48,834 nt of DNA from Candidatus Caenarcanales bacterium (lineage in GTDB: Bacteria; Cyanobacteriota; Vampirovibrionia; LMEP-6097), in the NCBI GenBank assembly GCA_022447685.1, contig JAKVAO010000012.1, positions 1-48,834 on the forward strand. The letters are read 5' to 3'. Made by a program: the position numbers and the translations under genes. This document shows positions 41,307-48,834 of this stretch, piece by piece. Numbering within the stretch: the first letter of the stretch is position 1; every line of letters starts with the position of its first letter. The notes beneath the pieces were generated by a model. It worked only from the letters and a program-made list of their open reading frames with translations, had not been told where the DNA came from and ran no database searches.

Positions 41307-42137
41307 TTACTTCTTCTGATGAAGATATTGATTAAATATAGAACTCATATAATGAAAGAACCTTGCTCTTCTATGTCTCTTAGCTGAACTCTGAGAATAG
41401 AATCTATTCAAAGTATCTTCAATACTTTCAAAATCATCATAACGCTTCAATTTACCTTTGATCGCTATAGAAATATCCCCTGTTTCCTCTGAAACAACGA
41501 AACACATTGCATCAGTAACTTCACTAAAACCAATAGCAGCCCTATGCCTAGTACCATACTGCCAATCAAGCTTAGGGTTTTCAGTCATGGGTAAAATAAC
41601 TGCCGCAAAAGCTATTTTAGAGCCTCTAACTATCACCGCACCATCATGAAGAGGGGATTTATCAGAAAAAATTGTAACTAATAACTCTTTAGAAACATCA
41701 GAATTTATAACAAAACCAGGGTTTATATAATATCTCTCGGCCTTAGCCTTCTCTATAATAATCAAAGCTCCTTTTTTAGATTTTTGGAGTAATTGCAAAG
41801 CTTCTATGATTTCATGGTTAGATTTCTGGATTGAGTCTAAGCCTTTAGAGCCTTCTGTGTAATTGAGTAAATTAAACTCTCCACCAAGTTGAATTAGAAC
41901 CCTTCTAAACTCAGGAGCAAAAATTACAATTAAACCAACAATAAAAGTCTGAGAGAAGATTTCAAAAATTTTGGTGATAATACTAAGCTTCAGTACGTAG
42001 CAAAGTAAAAGTATTGGCACAAAGATGATGAGACCTCTCAAAATACGCTCAGCCTGTGTACCTCTAAACCTGACATAGATTTGGTACATAGTCCAAGCGA
42101 GCAAAGACAGCTGAAAAATTACAGCTATGATACCCAT
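41307..42137 (-). CDS. cdaA: Diadenylate cyclase, CdaA type
   Basis: 276 residues with three N-terminal membrane helices (AVIFQLSLLAWTMYQIYV; GLIIFVPILLLCYVL; IFSQTFIVGLIVIFAPEF). The DAC domain has the catalytic SPLHDGAVIVRG (DGA motif) and GTRHRAAIGFSEVTDA (RHR motif). It makes the second messenger c-di-AMP from two ATP, usually linked to potassium and cell-wall control. The frame is open about 27 codons upstream without a standard start, so the ATG at 42137 is kept. No CdaR/YbbR gene follows. It lies between lysA and the protease gene on the same strand. Confidence 0.94.
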   Translation of the reverse strand: MGIIAVIFQLSLLAWTMYQIYVRFRGTQAERILRGLIIFVPILLLCYVLKLSIITKIFEIFSQTFIVGLIVIFAPEFRRVLIQLGGEFNLLNYTEGSKGLDSIQKSNHEIIEALQLLQKSKKGALIIIEKAKAERYYINPGFVINSDVSKELLVTIFSDKSPLHDGAVIVRGSKIAFAAVILPMTENPKLDWQYGTRHRAAIGFSEVTDAMCFVVSEETGDISIAIKGKLKRYDDFESIEDTLNRFYSQSSAKRHRRARFFHYMSSIFNQYLHQKK

Positions 42138-42262
42138 AGTATCGAACTCTAGATCTAGTATCTTATAAAAGAACTCACCAAAATCTAGGTAATTGAGTTC
42201 TAAGCTAAGTTGTTCGTCGTCGATTTTTTTACTCCGGACTCATCTCAAAGAGAAGCTCTAAT

Positions 42263-43624
42263 TTAGGAGAGGTGTTCAGGCACTTGATCCAAACGAATCA
42301 AATCATCTAAAGTCTCTCTCCTTACTATGATATCTGCTTTTCCTTGATTTACAAGTATCATAGCTGGCTTAGTAACTCGATTATAATTACTCGCCATACT
42401 ATAGTTATATGCACCTGTTGAGAAAATCACAATCAGATCTTTTGATTCAACTTTAGGTAAGTCAATATCCTTAATCAAAATATCACCAGACTCGCAATAT
42501 TTACCAGCGACAGTAACTTTCTCTATGTCTTTAGAATTAACCTTAGAGTCAACTGTAGCCTCATACTCAGCCTGATACATAATAGGGCGAACATTATCAG
42601 CCATGCCACCATCAACAGCAACGTATTTGCGAACTCCTGGAATATCTTTGATGTTTCCGACTTCATAAACAGTGAGCCCCGCTGGACCAAGTAAACTTCT
42701 ACCCGGCTCAACTAAAATTCTCGGTAGCTCTAAGCCTAGTTTCTCACAGTTAGCTTTCACTGAATCACAAATGATCTTCACCCAATCTCTAATTTCAGGT
42801 GGGTCATCGCTTTCCATATACTTGATACCAAGTCCACCACCGACATTAAGATCTTGGAGTTTAATATTATAGGTATCTTGAATTTTCTTAAATTCCTGAA
42901 GAAGTACATTCGGAACATCTTTATGAGGTTCAGTCTCGAAAATCTGCGAACCTATGTGAGCATGCAAACCTTTAATAGAGATATTTTCATATTTACTTTG
43001 AAGCTCTTGAATAGTTTTGATAACTTTATCCACTTCATTTAAATTAAAACCAAACTTACTATCTATTCTTCCTGTTTTGATGTACTCGTGAGTATGACAC
43101 TCAATTCCTGGAGTAAGCCTGATAGTGAAATTAATTTTCTTAGATCTTAAGGCTTGATTTTCTTCGAGTATAGTCGACATTAAATTCAATTCATGAAAGT
43201 TATCGAGCATAATCGAAGAAATTTCATTTTCGATAGCCATTTCTAATTCTTCATATGATTTATTATTACCGTGGAATATGATGCGATCAGCTGGGAAACT
43301 AACAGAAAGTGCAGTATACAGCTCACCACCACTAACTACATCTAAGCCTAATCCCTCTTGGTCTATGATTTTACAGATAGCTCTAGTGTTAAGGGCTTTA
43401 CTAGCGTAAACAACTAAAGTATCTGCTGCATAAAAATCTTTGAAAGCCTGTGTATATTGACGTGCACGCTCTCTAATAGTTTCTTCACAGAGAACATATA
43501 ATGGTGAACCGAATTCTTTTACTAGATCTTTGATCTTGATAGAACCTATAGAGATTTCCTGCTCGGAATCTACTGAATATGTAAGAGGTTTGAGGTGACT
43601 TGAACTAACTGTTTGGCTTGACAT
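42263..43624 (-). CDS. lysA: Diaminopimelate decarboxylase
   Basis: About 453 residues from the ATG at 43624. The frame is open to an ATG at 43642, but a TTGTTA-16-TAAAAT promoter overlaps that stretch. PLP-dependent fold III: VVYASKALNTRAI holds the PLP lysine. Then come IIFHGNNKS, KGLHAHIGSQIFE, VGGGLGIKY, LVEPGRSLLGPAG and the CESGDIL motif with the catalytic Cys, all typical of LysA. It makes lysine from meso-diaminopimelate. cdaA follows after 125 nt. Confidence 0.95.
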   Translation of the reverse strand: MSSQTVSSSHLKPLTYSVDSEQEISIGSIKIKDLVKEFGSPLYVLCEETIRERARQYTQAFKDFYAADTLVVYASKALNTRAICKIIDQEGLGLDVVSGGELYTALSVSFPADRIIFHGNNKSYEELEMAIENEISSIMLDNFHELNLMSTILEENQALRSKKINFTIRLTPGIECHTHEYIKTGRIDSKFGFNLNEVDKVIKTIQELQSKYENISIKGLHAHIGSQIFETEPHKDVPNVLLQEFKKIQDTYNIKLQDLNVGGGLGIKYMESDDPPEIRDWVKIICDSVKANCEKLGLELPRILVEPGRSLLGPAGLTVYEVGNIKDIPGVRKYVAVDGGMADNVRPIMYQAEYEATVDSKVNSKDIEKVTVAGKYCESGDILIKDIDLPKVESKDLIVIFSTGAYNYSMASNYNRVTKPAMILVNQGKADIIVRRETLDDLIRLDQVPEHLS

Positions 43625-43632
43625 AGGGTGAT

Positions 43633-43660
43633 ATTTTAGCATTATTTAGATGATTAACAA
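43633..43660 (-). promoter_or_regulatory. lysA promoter TTGTTA-16-TAAAAT
   Basis: -35 TTGTTA (43655-43660) and -10 TAAAAT (43633-43638), separated by 16 nt and ending 8 nt before the ATG at 43624. It implies a leaderless message and argues that the upstream ATG at 43642 is not the start. Confidence 0.55.
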
Positions 43661-43687
43661 TTTCTGGGCAGCGTTACTGAAATACTG

Positions 43688-44482
43688 TTATTTAAACAGA
43701 TTAATAATATCTAAGAAGTAACCTTGATCTATCTCTCCTCCAAATATAATTTTTTTTGGATCAAATTTTACGCAACTAGAGTTTAGAACTATTTTGGTTT
43801 GATTACCAGGAATTATTCTCACATTATCAGTACCAAAAAAATCAAAATATTTAATCCCATTATCTTTCAGTTCAGTAACAAACTGATCAAATTGATTAAT
43901 TGCTTGATTTAGCGAGGTAGAGACCGTATCATAATTATTTTTGATATACTGTACTGCTTTTCCTGATTCATCTGTTTTCGGTTTATTAAATTTAGATTCA
44001 TAATTTGCTGAACAAATATCTACTCCAAAGGAGTTATAGAGTTCTGGTCTGTCGGGTTCTGAGTATACGACTCTATATTCTTTGTTACTATCATTCCTGC
44101 TAAGATCTTGTAATTTTGCATCAAATGGAATTACTTCCAAGCAAGGATACTTTTTAGCTATTTTTTGAAATATTTTAATCGCATCTAAGTATTTGTTGAA
44201 ATTGGTTAATAAGTTTTCTTCTTCACTTCGGTGGATCTTAATATTGTATCGGTTTGTTTTTATAACTAATTTATTCTCTTCGTTTTTATCATTTGATTCT
44301 GTATTTAATTTAGCCAAATTTATAACGGCTTGTTTTCGCAAAGCTCCACTAGTCATGAAACCTTTTCCATCAGTATAAGCACCTATGCCAGTATCTTTCT
44401 CAATAAGTTGAGCGTATTGAATTGGATCTCTAGGACTCTCTTCGGAATTATTTAGAACAACCGCGCATAAGATAATACACAA
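43688..44482 (-). CDS. Hypothetical protein with short hydrophobic N-terminus
   Basis: 264 residues from a TTG at 44482. No family recognised. The first ~12 residues are hydrophobic (CIILCAVVL). The same frame stays hydrophobic for five codons further upstream (PIIVL) before a TGA, into a perfect inverted repeat, with no standard start codon. So the real start is uncertain and may be a TTG or an unusual AUU/AUA. The remainder is soluble, Lys/Asn/Asp-rich, with a late segment (IKYFDFFGTDNVRIIPGN) faintly reminiscent of kinase catalytic loops. No Shine-Dalgarno is present. It is divergent from nadE. Confidence 0.55.
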   Translation of the reverse strand: MCIILCAVVLNNSEESPRDPIQYAQLIEKDTGIGAYTDGKGFMTSGALRKQAVINLAKLNTESNDKNEENKLVIKTNRYNIKIHRSEEENLLTNFNKYLDAIKIFQKIAKKYPCLEVIPFDAKLQDLSRNDSNKEYRVVYSEPDRPELYNSFGVDICSANYESKFNKPKTDESGKAVQYIKNNYDTVSTSLNQAINQFDQFVTELKDNGIKYFDFFGTDNVRIIPGNQTKIVLNSSCVKFDPKKIIFGGEIDQGYFLDIINLFK

Positions 44483-44485
44483 AAG

Positions 44486-44515
44486 GACAATTATTGGTCA
44501 AGACCAATAATTGTC
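44486..44515. promoter_or_regulatory. Perfect 14-bp inverted repeat
   Basis: GACAATTATTGGTC (44486-44499), AA, then GACCAATAATTGTC (44502-44515). It lies between the divergent 44482 and nadE genes, touching the N-terminal region of the former. It is either a dimeric-regulator operator or a hairpin. No T-tract follows immediately, so a terminator is less likely. Confidence 0.6.
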
Positions 44516-44615
44516 GCTATAAAATAACTTTTTGAAATCAATCAGTCACTCAAAATCTTGAATACATAGTATATTAATTTATTTAATACAAAAATCCAAA
44601 AAGCATTTTAAAAAG

Positions 44616-44621
44616 TATAAT
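44616..44621 (+). promoter_or_regulatory. -10-like TATAAT, 10 nt from nadE ATG
   Basis: TATAAT within AAAGTATAATTTATAGG, 10 nt before the ATG at 44632. No Shine-Dalgarno, so the leader would be about 3 nt. Confidence 0.45.
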
Positions 44622-44631
44622 TTATAGGTCA

Positions 44632-46302
44632 ATGAAAATTTACCTAGCTCAAATTAACCCCATAGTAGGTGACTTAGAATATAACTTCAAGAAACATCTT
44701 GAAATTATTCAAAAAACAGATGAGCACAGCCATAGATTAATTATTTTCCCTGAGCTTAGCTTAATCGGCTATCCCCCTCGTGACCTGATTCTCAAGCCTA
44801 GCTTCTATGATGAACAATTAAAATATATTCAAGAACTTGCAAAACAAGTTGATGCCAATACTGGAGTACTTATAGGTGCTTTATCCCGCAATCCAGAAGC
44901 AGGCAACCCGTTATTTAACTCTGTTTACTACCTACACTGGAACAAAATCTCTAAAGTTTTCAATAAAAGCCTTTTGCCAAGTTATGACATCTTTGATGAA
45001 AGAAGATACTTTGCGCCAGCGGCTGAAATAGATGAAAATACGTTTGAGTTCGATGGTAAGAAATTTGGAGTAAGTATCTGTGAAGATATCTGGACTGAAG
45101 ACGGACAAGAAATTTACCTAGATAATCCTATGGAAAGGTTAAACACTTATGGGGCAGAAGTCTTAATTAACTGCTCCGCTTCCCCTTTCACAACAAATAA
45201 ACTTGAAGAGAGAAAAAATATTCTCAAAAGAAGTATACAAAGATATAAAAAACCTATCATCTATGTAAACCAAATTGGCGCAAATGATCACCTGGTATTC
45301 GATGGTAATTCAGTAGTGTTAAACCATGATAATCAAATTATCAATACAGCAAAAGCCTTTGAAGAAGATCTGATTGAAGTTGGCTTCGAGGATTTATCCA
45401 CAACTGGTGATTTAGAAACAACTCTAGAGTTTACTGAAGATGAAAAAATTGAAATGAATTTAGAGGCTATCAAGCTTGGTTTGAAGGATTATCTAAGAAA
45501 ATGTGGCTTCAAGAAAGCAATACTAGGACTCTCGGGTGGCATGGACTCAGCTTTGGTAGCCTATATAGCCGCTATAGCCCTAGGAAAAGAAAACCTCAAA
45601 GCAATCATGCTACCATCCCTTTTCACTAGTGAAGAAAGCCTCAAAGACGCAAGAGGACTTGCTCATAACTTAGGGCTAATCTCCACAAACAATTACCTGG
45701 AAATCAATATTAATAGCCTTCACAGTGAAATGAAAACATTAATGCCAGAAATCAGCGCTCTAGCTGAAGAAAATCTTCAAGCACGCCTCAGAGCAAATAT
45801 TCTACTCGCTGAATCCAATACAGATAATTCAATACTTCTAGCAACTAGTAATAAATCAGAGCTTGCTGTTGGCTATGCCACTATCTACGGTGATACCTGT
45901 GGCGGGATTGCAGTACTCGGGGATTTAATGAAAACCCAAGTCTATCAGATGGCTAAATATATCAATGAGAAACACAAAGCAGAATTTCCAGCCGGCATAA
46001 TTCCTGAGAATATAATTCACAAAGCTCCTACAGCTGAGCTTAGAGAAAACCAGAAAGATCAGGACTCACTTCCACCATACGAGATACTGGATCAGATAAT
46101 TTATCATTATGTTGAAGAAATGATGTCACTTCAAGATATTATTAATTTAGGTTTTAACCCTGAACTCGTGAAAAAAATTCTCAATCTCATCGATCGTAAT
46201 GAGTATAAAAGACAACAATATCCGCCTATAGTAAAGATACAGGGGAAAACCTTTGGTTATGGTCGCAAAATGCCTATAGCTCAAGGTTATAAACATAAAT
46301 AA
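44632..46302 (+). CDS. nadE: NAD+ synthase, glutamine-hydrolysing
   Basis: 556 residues. The N-terminal nitrilase-type amidase has the catalytic Glu in FPELSLIGYPPRDL, Lys in FNKSLLPSYDIFDE and Cys in INCSASPFTTNK. The C-terminal synthetase (about 270-556) has the PP-loop AILGLSGGMDSALVAYIAA, then LLATSNKSELAVGYATIYGDTCGG. It uses glutamine as nitrogen donor to amidate deamido-NAD. It is the first gene of a nadE-mqnA-nagZ operon (9-nt gap, then a 14-nt overlap). Confidence 0.97.
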   Translation: MKIYLAQINPIVGDLEYNFKKHLEIIQKTDEHSHRLIIFPELSLIGYPPRDLILKPSFYDEQLKYIQELAKQVDANTGVLIGALSRNPEAGNPLFNSVYYLHWNKISKVFNKSLLPSYDIFDERRYFAPAAEIDENTFEFDGKKFGVSICEDIWTEDGQEIYLDNPMERLNTYGAEVLINCSASPFTTNKLEERKNILKRSIQRYKKPIIYVNQIGANDHLVFDGNSVVLNHDNQIINTAKAFEEDLIEVGFEDLSTTGDLETTLEFTEDEKIEMNLEAIKLGLKDYLRKCGFKKAILGLSGGMDSALVAYIAAIALGKENLKAIMLPSLFTSEESLKDARGLAHNLGLISTNNYLEININSLHSEMKTLMPEISALAEENLQARLRANILLAESNTDNSILLATSNKSELAVGYATIYGDTCGGIAVLGDLMKTQVYQMAKYINEKHKAEFPAGIIPENIIHKAPTAELRENQKDQDSLPPYEILDQIIYHYVEEMMSLQDIINLGFNPELVKKILNLIDRNEYKRQQYPPIVKIQGKTFGYGRKMPIAQGYKHK

Positions 46303-46311
46303 TAAAAAAAG

Positions 46312-47157
46312 ATGACTCAACTTATCAAAATTGGACAAATCTCATATATCAACTGTTTGATTTTTAATTATCCATTCGATCTTCTGCTTTCAGGTAACAA
46401 AAAACTTGAAACTGAAATATCAAGCTATGAGGAAATTCAAAAAGCACAGCTTAAACTCGAAACAGTAAAGGATGTACCAAGTTCTTTGAACCAATTATTA
46501 CGTGAAGGTAAGCTTGAAATAGCTCCAATATCAAGCTTCGAGTATCTAAGATCCAAGAATCAAAATCCAGAGAATAATTACCAATTAGTCGAGAATGCTT
46601 CTATAAGCTCATTAGGAAAAGTTCACAGTGTAATTTTCTTTAGCAATGAAGAAATAGAAACACTCACAGAAATTAATCTCAGTCATGAGAGTGCAAGCTC
46701 GGTAGCTCTTCTAAAGATTTTACTTGCTGAAAAATATGGACTCAACTTAAAACAAATTAAATTTAATACCTTTACTAACAGTGGTTCTGGTCTCACCAAC
46801 AAATTACTTATAGGTGATAAAGCTTTAAGTCAAATCCAAAATCATAAATTCAAATACGCTCTAGATTTAGGGCAGGAATGGTTTGAATTCAGTAATGGTC
46901 TTGCAATGGTCTTTGGTCTTTGGACTCATAGACTAGGTTCTGAAGCTGCATTGATATCTAAGTTCTTGCACGAATTAAAAGACTACGCAATCAAGAATCT
47001 TCTAGAGGATATTATTATTGAGGCTTACAGAAAAACAGGCATCAGCAAAAAAGTATTATATGCTTATTTTAATGAGCTTAATTTCGATTTCGAGGATAAA
47101 CACGAAGCTGGGCTAAAGCTCTATGAAGAACACCTTTTGAAGCATGAACTTATCTAA
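46312..47157 (+). CDS. mqnA: Chorismate dehydratase MqnA (futalosine pathway)
   Basis: 281 residues of the MqnA/MqnD fold (periplasmic-binding-protein-like). The N-terminal motif KIGQISYINCLIFNYPFDLL fits MqnA's GxIxYxNxxP-type start. VPSSLNQLLREGKLEIAPISSFEYL matches the family's second motif. HSVIFFS and DLGQEWFEFSNGLAMVFGLW are the later strands. It converts chorismate to 3-enolpyruvoylbenzoate, the first step of futalosine-type menaquinone synthesis. The divergence is notable, so assignment is good but not absolute. It overlaps nagZ by 14 bp. Confidence 0.85.
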   Translation: MTQLIKIGQISYINCLIFNYPFDLLLSGNKKLETEISSYEEIQKAQLKLETVKDVPSSLNQLLREGKLEIAPISSFEYLRSKNQNPENNYQLVENASISSLGKVHSVIFFSNEEIETLTEINLSHESASSVALLKILLAEKYGLNLKQIKFNTFTNSGSGLTNKLLIGDKALSQIQNHKFKYALDLGQEWFEFSNGLAMVFGLWTHRLGSEAALISKFLHELKDYAIKNLLEDIIIEAYRKTGISKKVLYAYFNELNFDFEDKHEAGLKLYEEHLLKHELI

Positions 47158-48592
47158 GTCTGAACTAAAATTATCAAATTTATTTATAGTTGGTTTTGAA
47201 GGAACTGAGTTATCAAATGAGCTTAGAGAGAAATTACTCAAACTCAAGCCTGCTGGAATAATTTTATTCGACACTAATATAGAATCTCGGGAGCAAGTCA
47301 AAAAACTAATCCTGGATTTAAAAAATTTACTTAGTGAAAATACCTTAATCTCTGTCGATCAAGAAGGGGGTAAAGTAGAAAGACTTCGCAAAATCTCTCC
47401 TAGCCTCTCTAGTTTATATGCCTTGGGCAAGATGGGTTCAGGGCTAGACTCTGATGGGAAATTAAGTAAAGAATCTATAGCTAATTTGAGAACTCACACA
47501 AGACTATTAGCTCTGGATTTAATAGACTTAGGTTTTAATTTAGTCTTCGCACCTTGTGCAGATTTGAATAGTAATCCTGATAACCCTATCATTGGAACTA
47601 GAAGCCTTGGTGAAGATTCAGAGTTGCTTACGCAGCAGCTTAATGTAATCATTAATGAACTGAAGAAACATCCATTATTGCACTGCGTGAAACACTTTCC
47701 AGGGCATGGAGACGCTAGAGTAGATTCTCATTTAGCTTTACCAGAGATAGATTTATCGGAGCCTGAGAAATTCAATAAGCATATAAGTCCTTTCAAAGAA
47801 GCCATTAAATTAAACACAGACTCAATTATGGTTGCTCATGCACTTTTCAAATTCCCAAACCGAAATCTTGAAAAATTGCCAGCAAGTATAAATCATTTGC
47901 TAATTAAAGAGTTTCTGGTGCAAGAACTCAAATTCAAGAACTTAATAATCTCAGATGAAATTACTATGAAAGCTCTGAGTAACTTTGGTGACTATGAGAG
48001 TATTTGCAAGCAAATGATTAAAGCAGGAAATAACCTAATCATCTGGAACACTAATATTGATGAGGCTTTAGCTGTTTATGATTTAGACTTGGATGCAAAC
48101 TTATTCGATTCAATCAATGCTTCGCTGGAAAAAATCAATAGTTTTCATGAACTTTTAGAAGCGAGAGAGAAAAGTTATGAAGCTCCAAACAATATCGACC
48201 AAGAGATAAATAACTTGAAATATAAACACCAAGAAAGATTAAAAAAACTTTTCAGAGACTATGATTTAAAAGATTTCACAAGTCCAGATCTGATACTTTG
48301 TTTCGCTCATCATAAGATTGAGAACTTTGTTTTAGATGAAATTTTTCCTAATATTAAAATAGAGCGCTTCAACAATAAAAGTAACCTAAGTGAAATATTA
48401 GCTCAGCATCGAAATCAGAAGGTTTTAGTATTTTCCTTCCTAGCTTTTAGAGATCCAGAACAAAGAAAGCAAATCAACATAATAAAAGAATCTGAAAATA
48501 AAGTTTTAGAGATTGCTTGTGATTTCCCTGATTCTGAAGCTGGTATTAATTTACTTGGGTTTAATAAAACGCACCTCAAAAGCTTAAGATAA
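47144..48592 (+). CDS. nagZ: Beta-N-acetylhexosaminidase (GH3, NagZ-like)
   Basis: A 482-residue glycoside hydrolase family 3 enzyme. AGIILFDTNIESREQ, LISVDQEGGKVERL, FNLVFAPCADLNSNPDNPII, the diagnostic KHFPGHGDARVDSHLALP (catalytic His-Asp dyad loop) and FKNLIISDEITMKAL with the nucleophile Asp are all in order. It cleaves N-acetylglucosamine from peptidoglycan fragments during recycling. The C-terminal ~120 residues (after ~360) form an additional domain not found in minimal NagZ. No signal peptide, so probably cytoplasmic. Its stop lies within the terminator stem. Confidence 0.92.
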   Translation: MNLSKSELKLSNLFIVGFEGTELSNELREKLLKLKPAGIILFDTNIESREQVKKLILDLKNLLSENTLISVDQEGGKVERLRKISPSLSSLYALGKMGSGLDSDGKLSKESIANLRTHTRLLALDLIDLGFNLVFAPCADLNSNPDNPIIGTRSLGEDSELLTQQLNVIINELKKHPLLHCVKHFPGHGDARVDSHLALPEIDLSEPEKFNKHISPFKEAIKLNTDSIMVAHALFKFPNRNLEKLPASINHLLIKEFLVQELKFKNLIISDEITMKALSNFGDYESICKQMIKAGNNLIIWNTNIDEALAVYDLDLDANLFDSINASLEKINSFHELLEAREKSYEAPNNIDQEINNLKYKHQERLKKLFRDYDLKDFTSPDLILCFAHHKIENFVLDEIFPNIKIERFNNKSNLSEILAQHRNQKVLVFSFLAFRDPEQRKQINIIKESENKVLEIACDFPDSEAGINLLGFNKTHLKSLR

Positions 48593-48634
48593 TCTAATAC
48601 ATCTAAGGCTATTATCTTAAGCGTGTTATTTTTT
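48582..48634 (+). terminator. Intrinsic terminator after nagZ
   Basis: GCTTAAGATAAT (48582-48593) and its exact complement ATTATCTTAAGC (48611-48622) form a 12-bp stem with a 17-nt loop. GTGTTATTTTTT follows. The stem overlaps the nagZ stop codon, ending the nadE-mqnA-nagZ operon. Confidence 0.7.
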
Positions 48635-48637
48635 GAA

Positions 48638-48790
48638 ATGATGGATATCACTCAGATACCAGTTAATCCGCTTAGAAGAGTAGTAGTTGAATTTGGAAAA
48701 CTTCTAGCTAACCAAAACTCAGATTTAAATAAAGCTATCTGTAAAGCACTAAATATATGGCTCTTCTCCAAAATAAGTGGAATGAGTTAA
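48638..48790 (+). CDS. Possible small ORF (50 aa) at window end
   Basis: ATG at 48638 (or 48641) to TAA 48788-48790. The product (MDITQIPVNPLRRVVVEFGK start) is amphipathic and basic. There is no Shine-Dalgarno, and it begins directly after the terminator T-tract. No family recognised; it may be a fragment. Nothing else is supported after 48790. Confidence 0.3.
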   Translation: MMDITQIPVNPLRRVVVEFGKLLANQNSDLNKAICKALNIWLFSKISGMS

Positions 48791-48834
48791 TCTAGATTTA
48801 CTTGTTGGTGCAATTTCTTTCAAAAAATATAACC

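Noticed and set aside
44486..44515. Perfect inverted repeat as an intrinsic terminator
   Set aside because: The stem is AT-rich and not followed closely by a T-run on either strand in a useful orientation.

Overview
The window is AT-rich (roughly one third G+C) and densely coded. The gene content suggests a flagellated, double-membraned bacterium. Visible evidence: a flgB-flgC-fliE-fliF-fliH-fliI export/basal-body operon, an MlaE/Ycf63-type lipid-transport permease, a cyanobacterial-style OmpR-family response regulator, the futalosine menaquinone enzyme MqnA, FolE2, a CdaA-type diadenylate cyclase, and GAF/PP2C/anti-sigma signalling proteins. Together with low G+C and many lineage-specific proteins this points, by inference only, to a non-photosynthetic relative of Cyanobacteria (Melainabacteria/Vampirovibrionia-like). 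No 16S rRNA gene is present to settle it. TGA, TAA and TAG are all used as stops.

Layout. 1-5.8 kb: a broken nucleotidyltransferase, a FliA-like sigma factor with a DedA-family membrane protein, an unknown protein, mlaE, rsmG and a dihydroorotase, closed by a strong bidirectional terminator. 5.8-8.8 kb: a methyltransferase-like protein, small unknown ORFs, a P-loop protein, and a small gene split by a -1 frame change at an A7 run. 8.8-11.0 kb: mtnA and folE2. 11.0-12.7 kb: a degenerate 21-bp tandem array and two SD-led orphan genes. 12.75-17.9 kb: the flagellar operon, with no fliG between fliF and fliH. 18.0-22.0 kb: a 1322-residue protein ending in a flavoprotein domain. 22.0-26.0 kb: an amidohydrolase facing a STAS protein and a GAF-GAF-PP2C-HATPase fusion. 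26.0-28.6 kb: murD and ftsW. 28.7-30.0 kb: three small orphan proteins and a gene remnant. 30.0-32.5 kb: tRNA-Gly(GCC)-rpsA, a coiled-coil protein and coaD. 32.7-37.0 kb: two paralogous large orphan proteins flanking two 63-residue single-TM proteins and a repeated ~45-nt element. 37.0-43.6 kb (minus strand): cimA, an exported protein, a response regulator, a calpain-like protease, cdaA and lysA. 43.7-48.8 kb: an orphan protein, a perfect 14-bp inverted repeat, nadE-mqnA-nagZ and a terminator.

How it fits together. The housekeeping genes cover cell wall (murD, ftsW, nagZ, lysA), translation (rsmG, rpsA, tRNA-Gly) and cofactors (coaD, nadE, folE2, mqnA and perhaps the 22-23 kb amidohydrolase). 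The regulatory set (sigma factor, STAS antagonist, phosphatase/kinase fusion, response regulator, c-di-AMP cyclase) could govern motility and stress. Two translation-initiation styles are visible. Many housekeeping genes have a -10-like hexamer only 7-12 nt before the start codon and no Shine-Dalgarno (probably leaderless). The orphan genes carry AGGAG-type sites 5-8 nt before the start, often after hairpin-containing leaders. The least explained parts are the 21-bp array, the flagellum-adjacent orphan genes and the 32.7-37 kb duplicated module.
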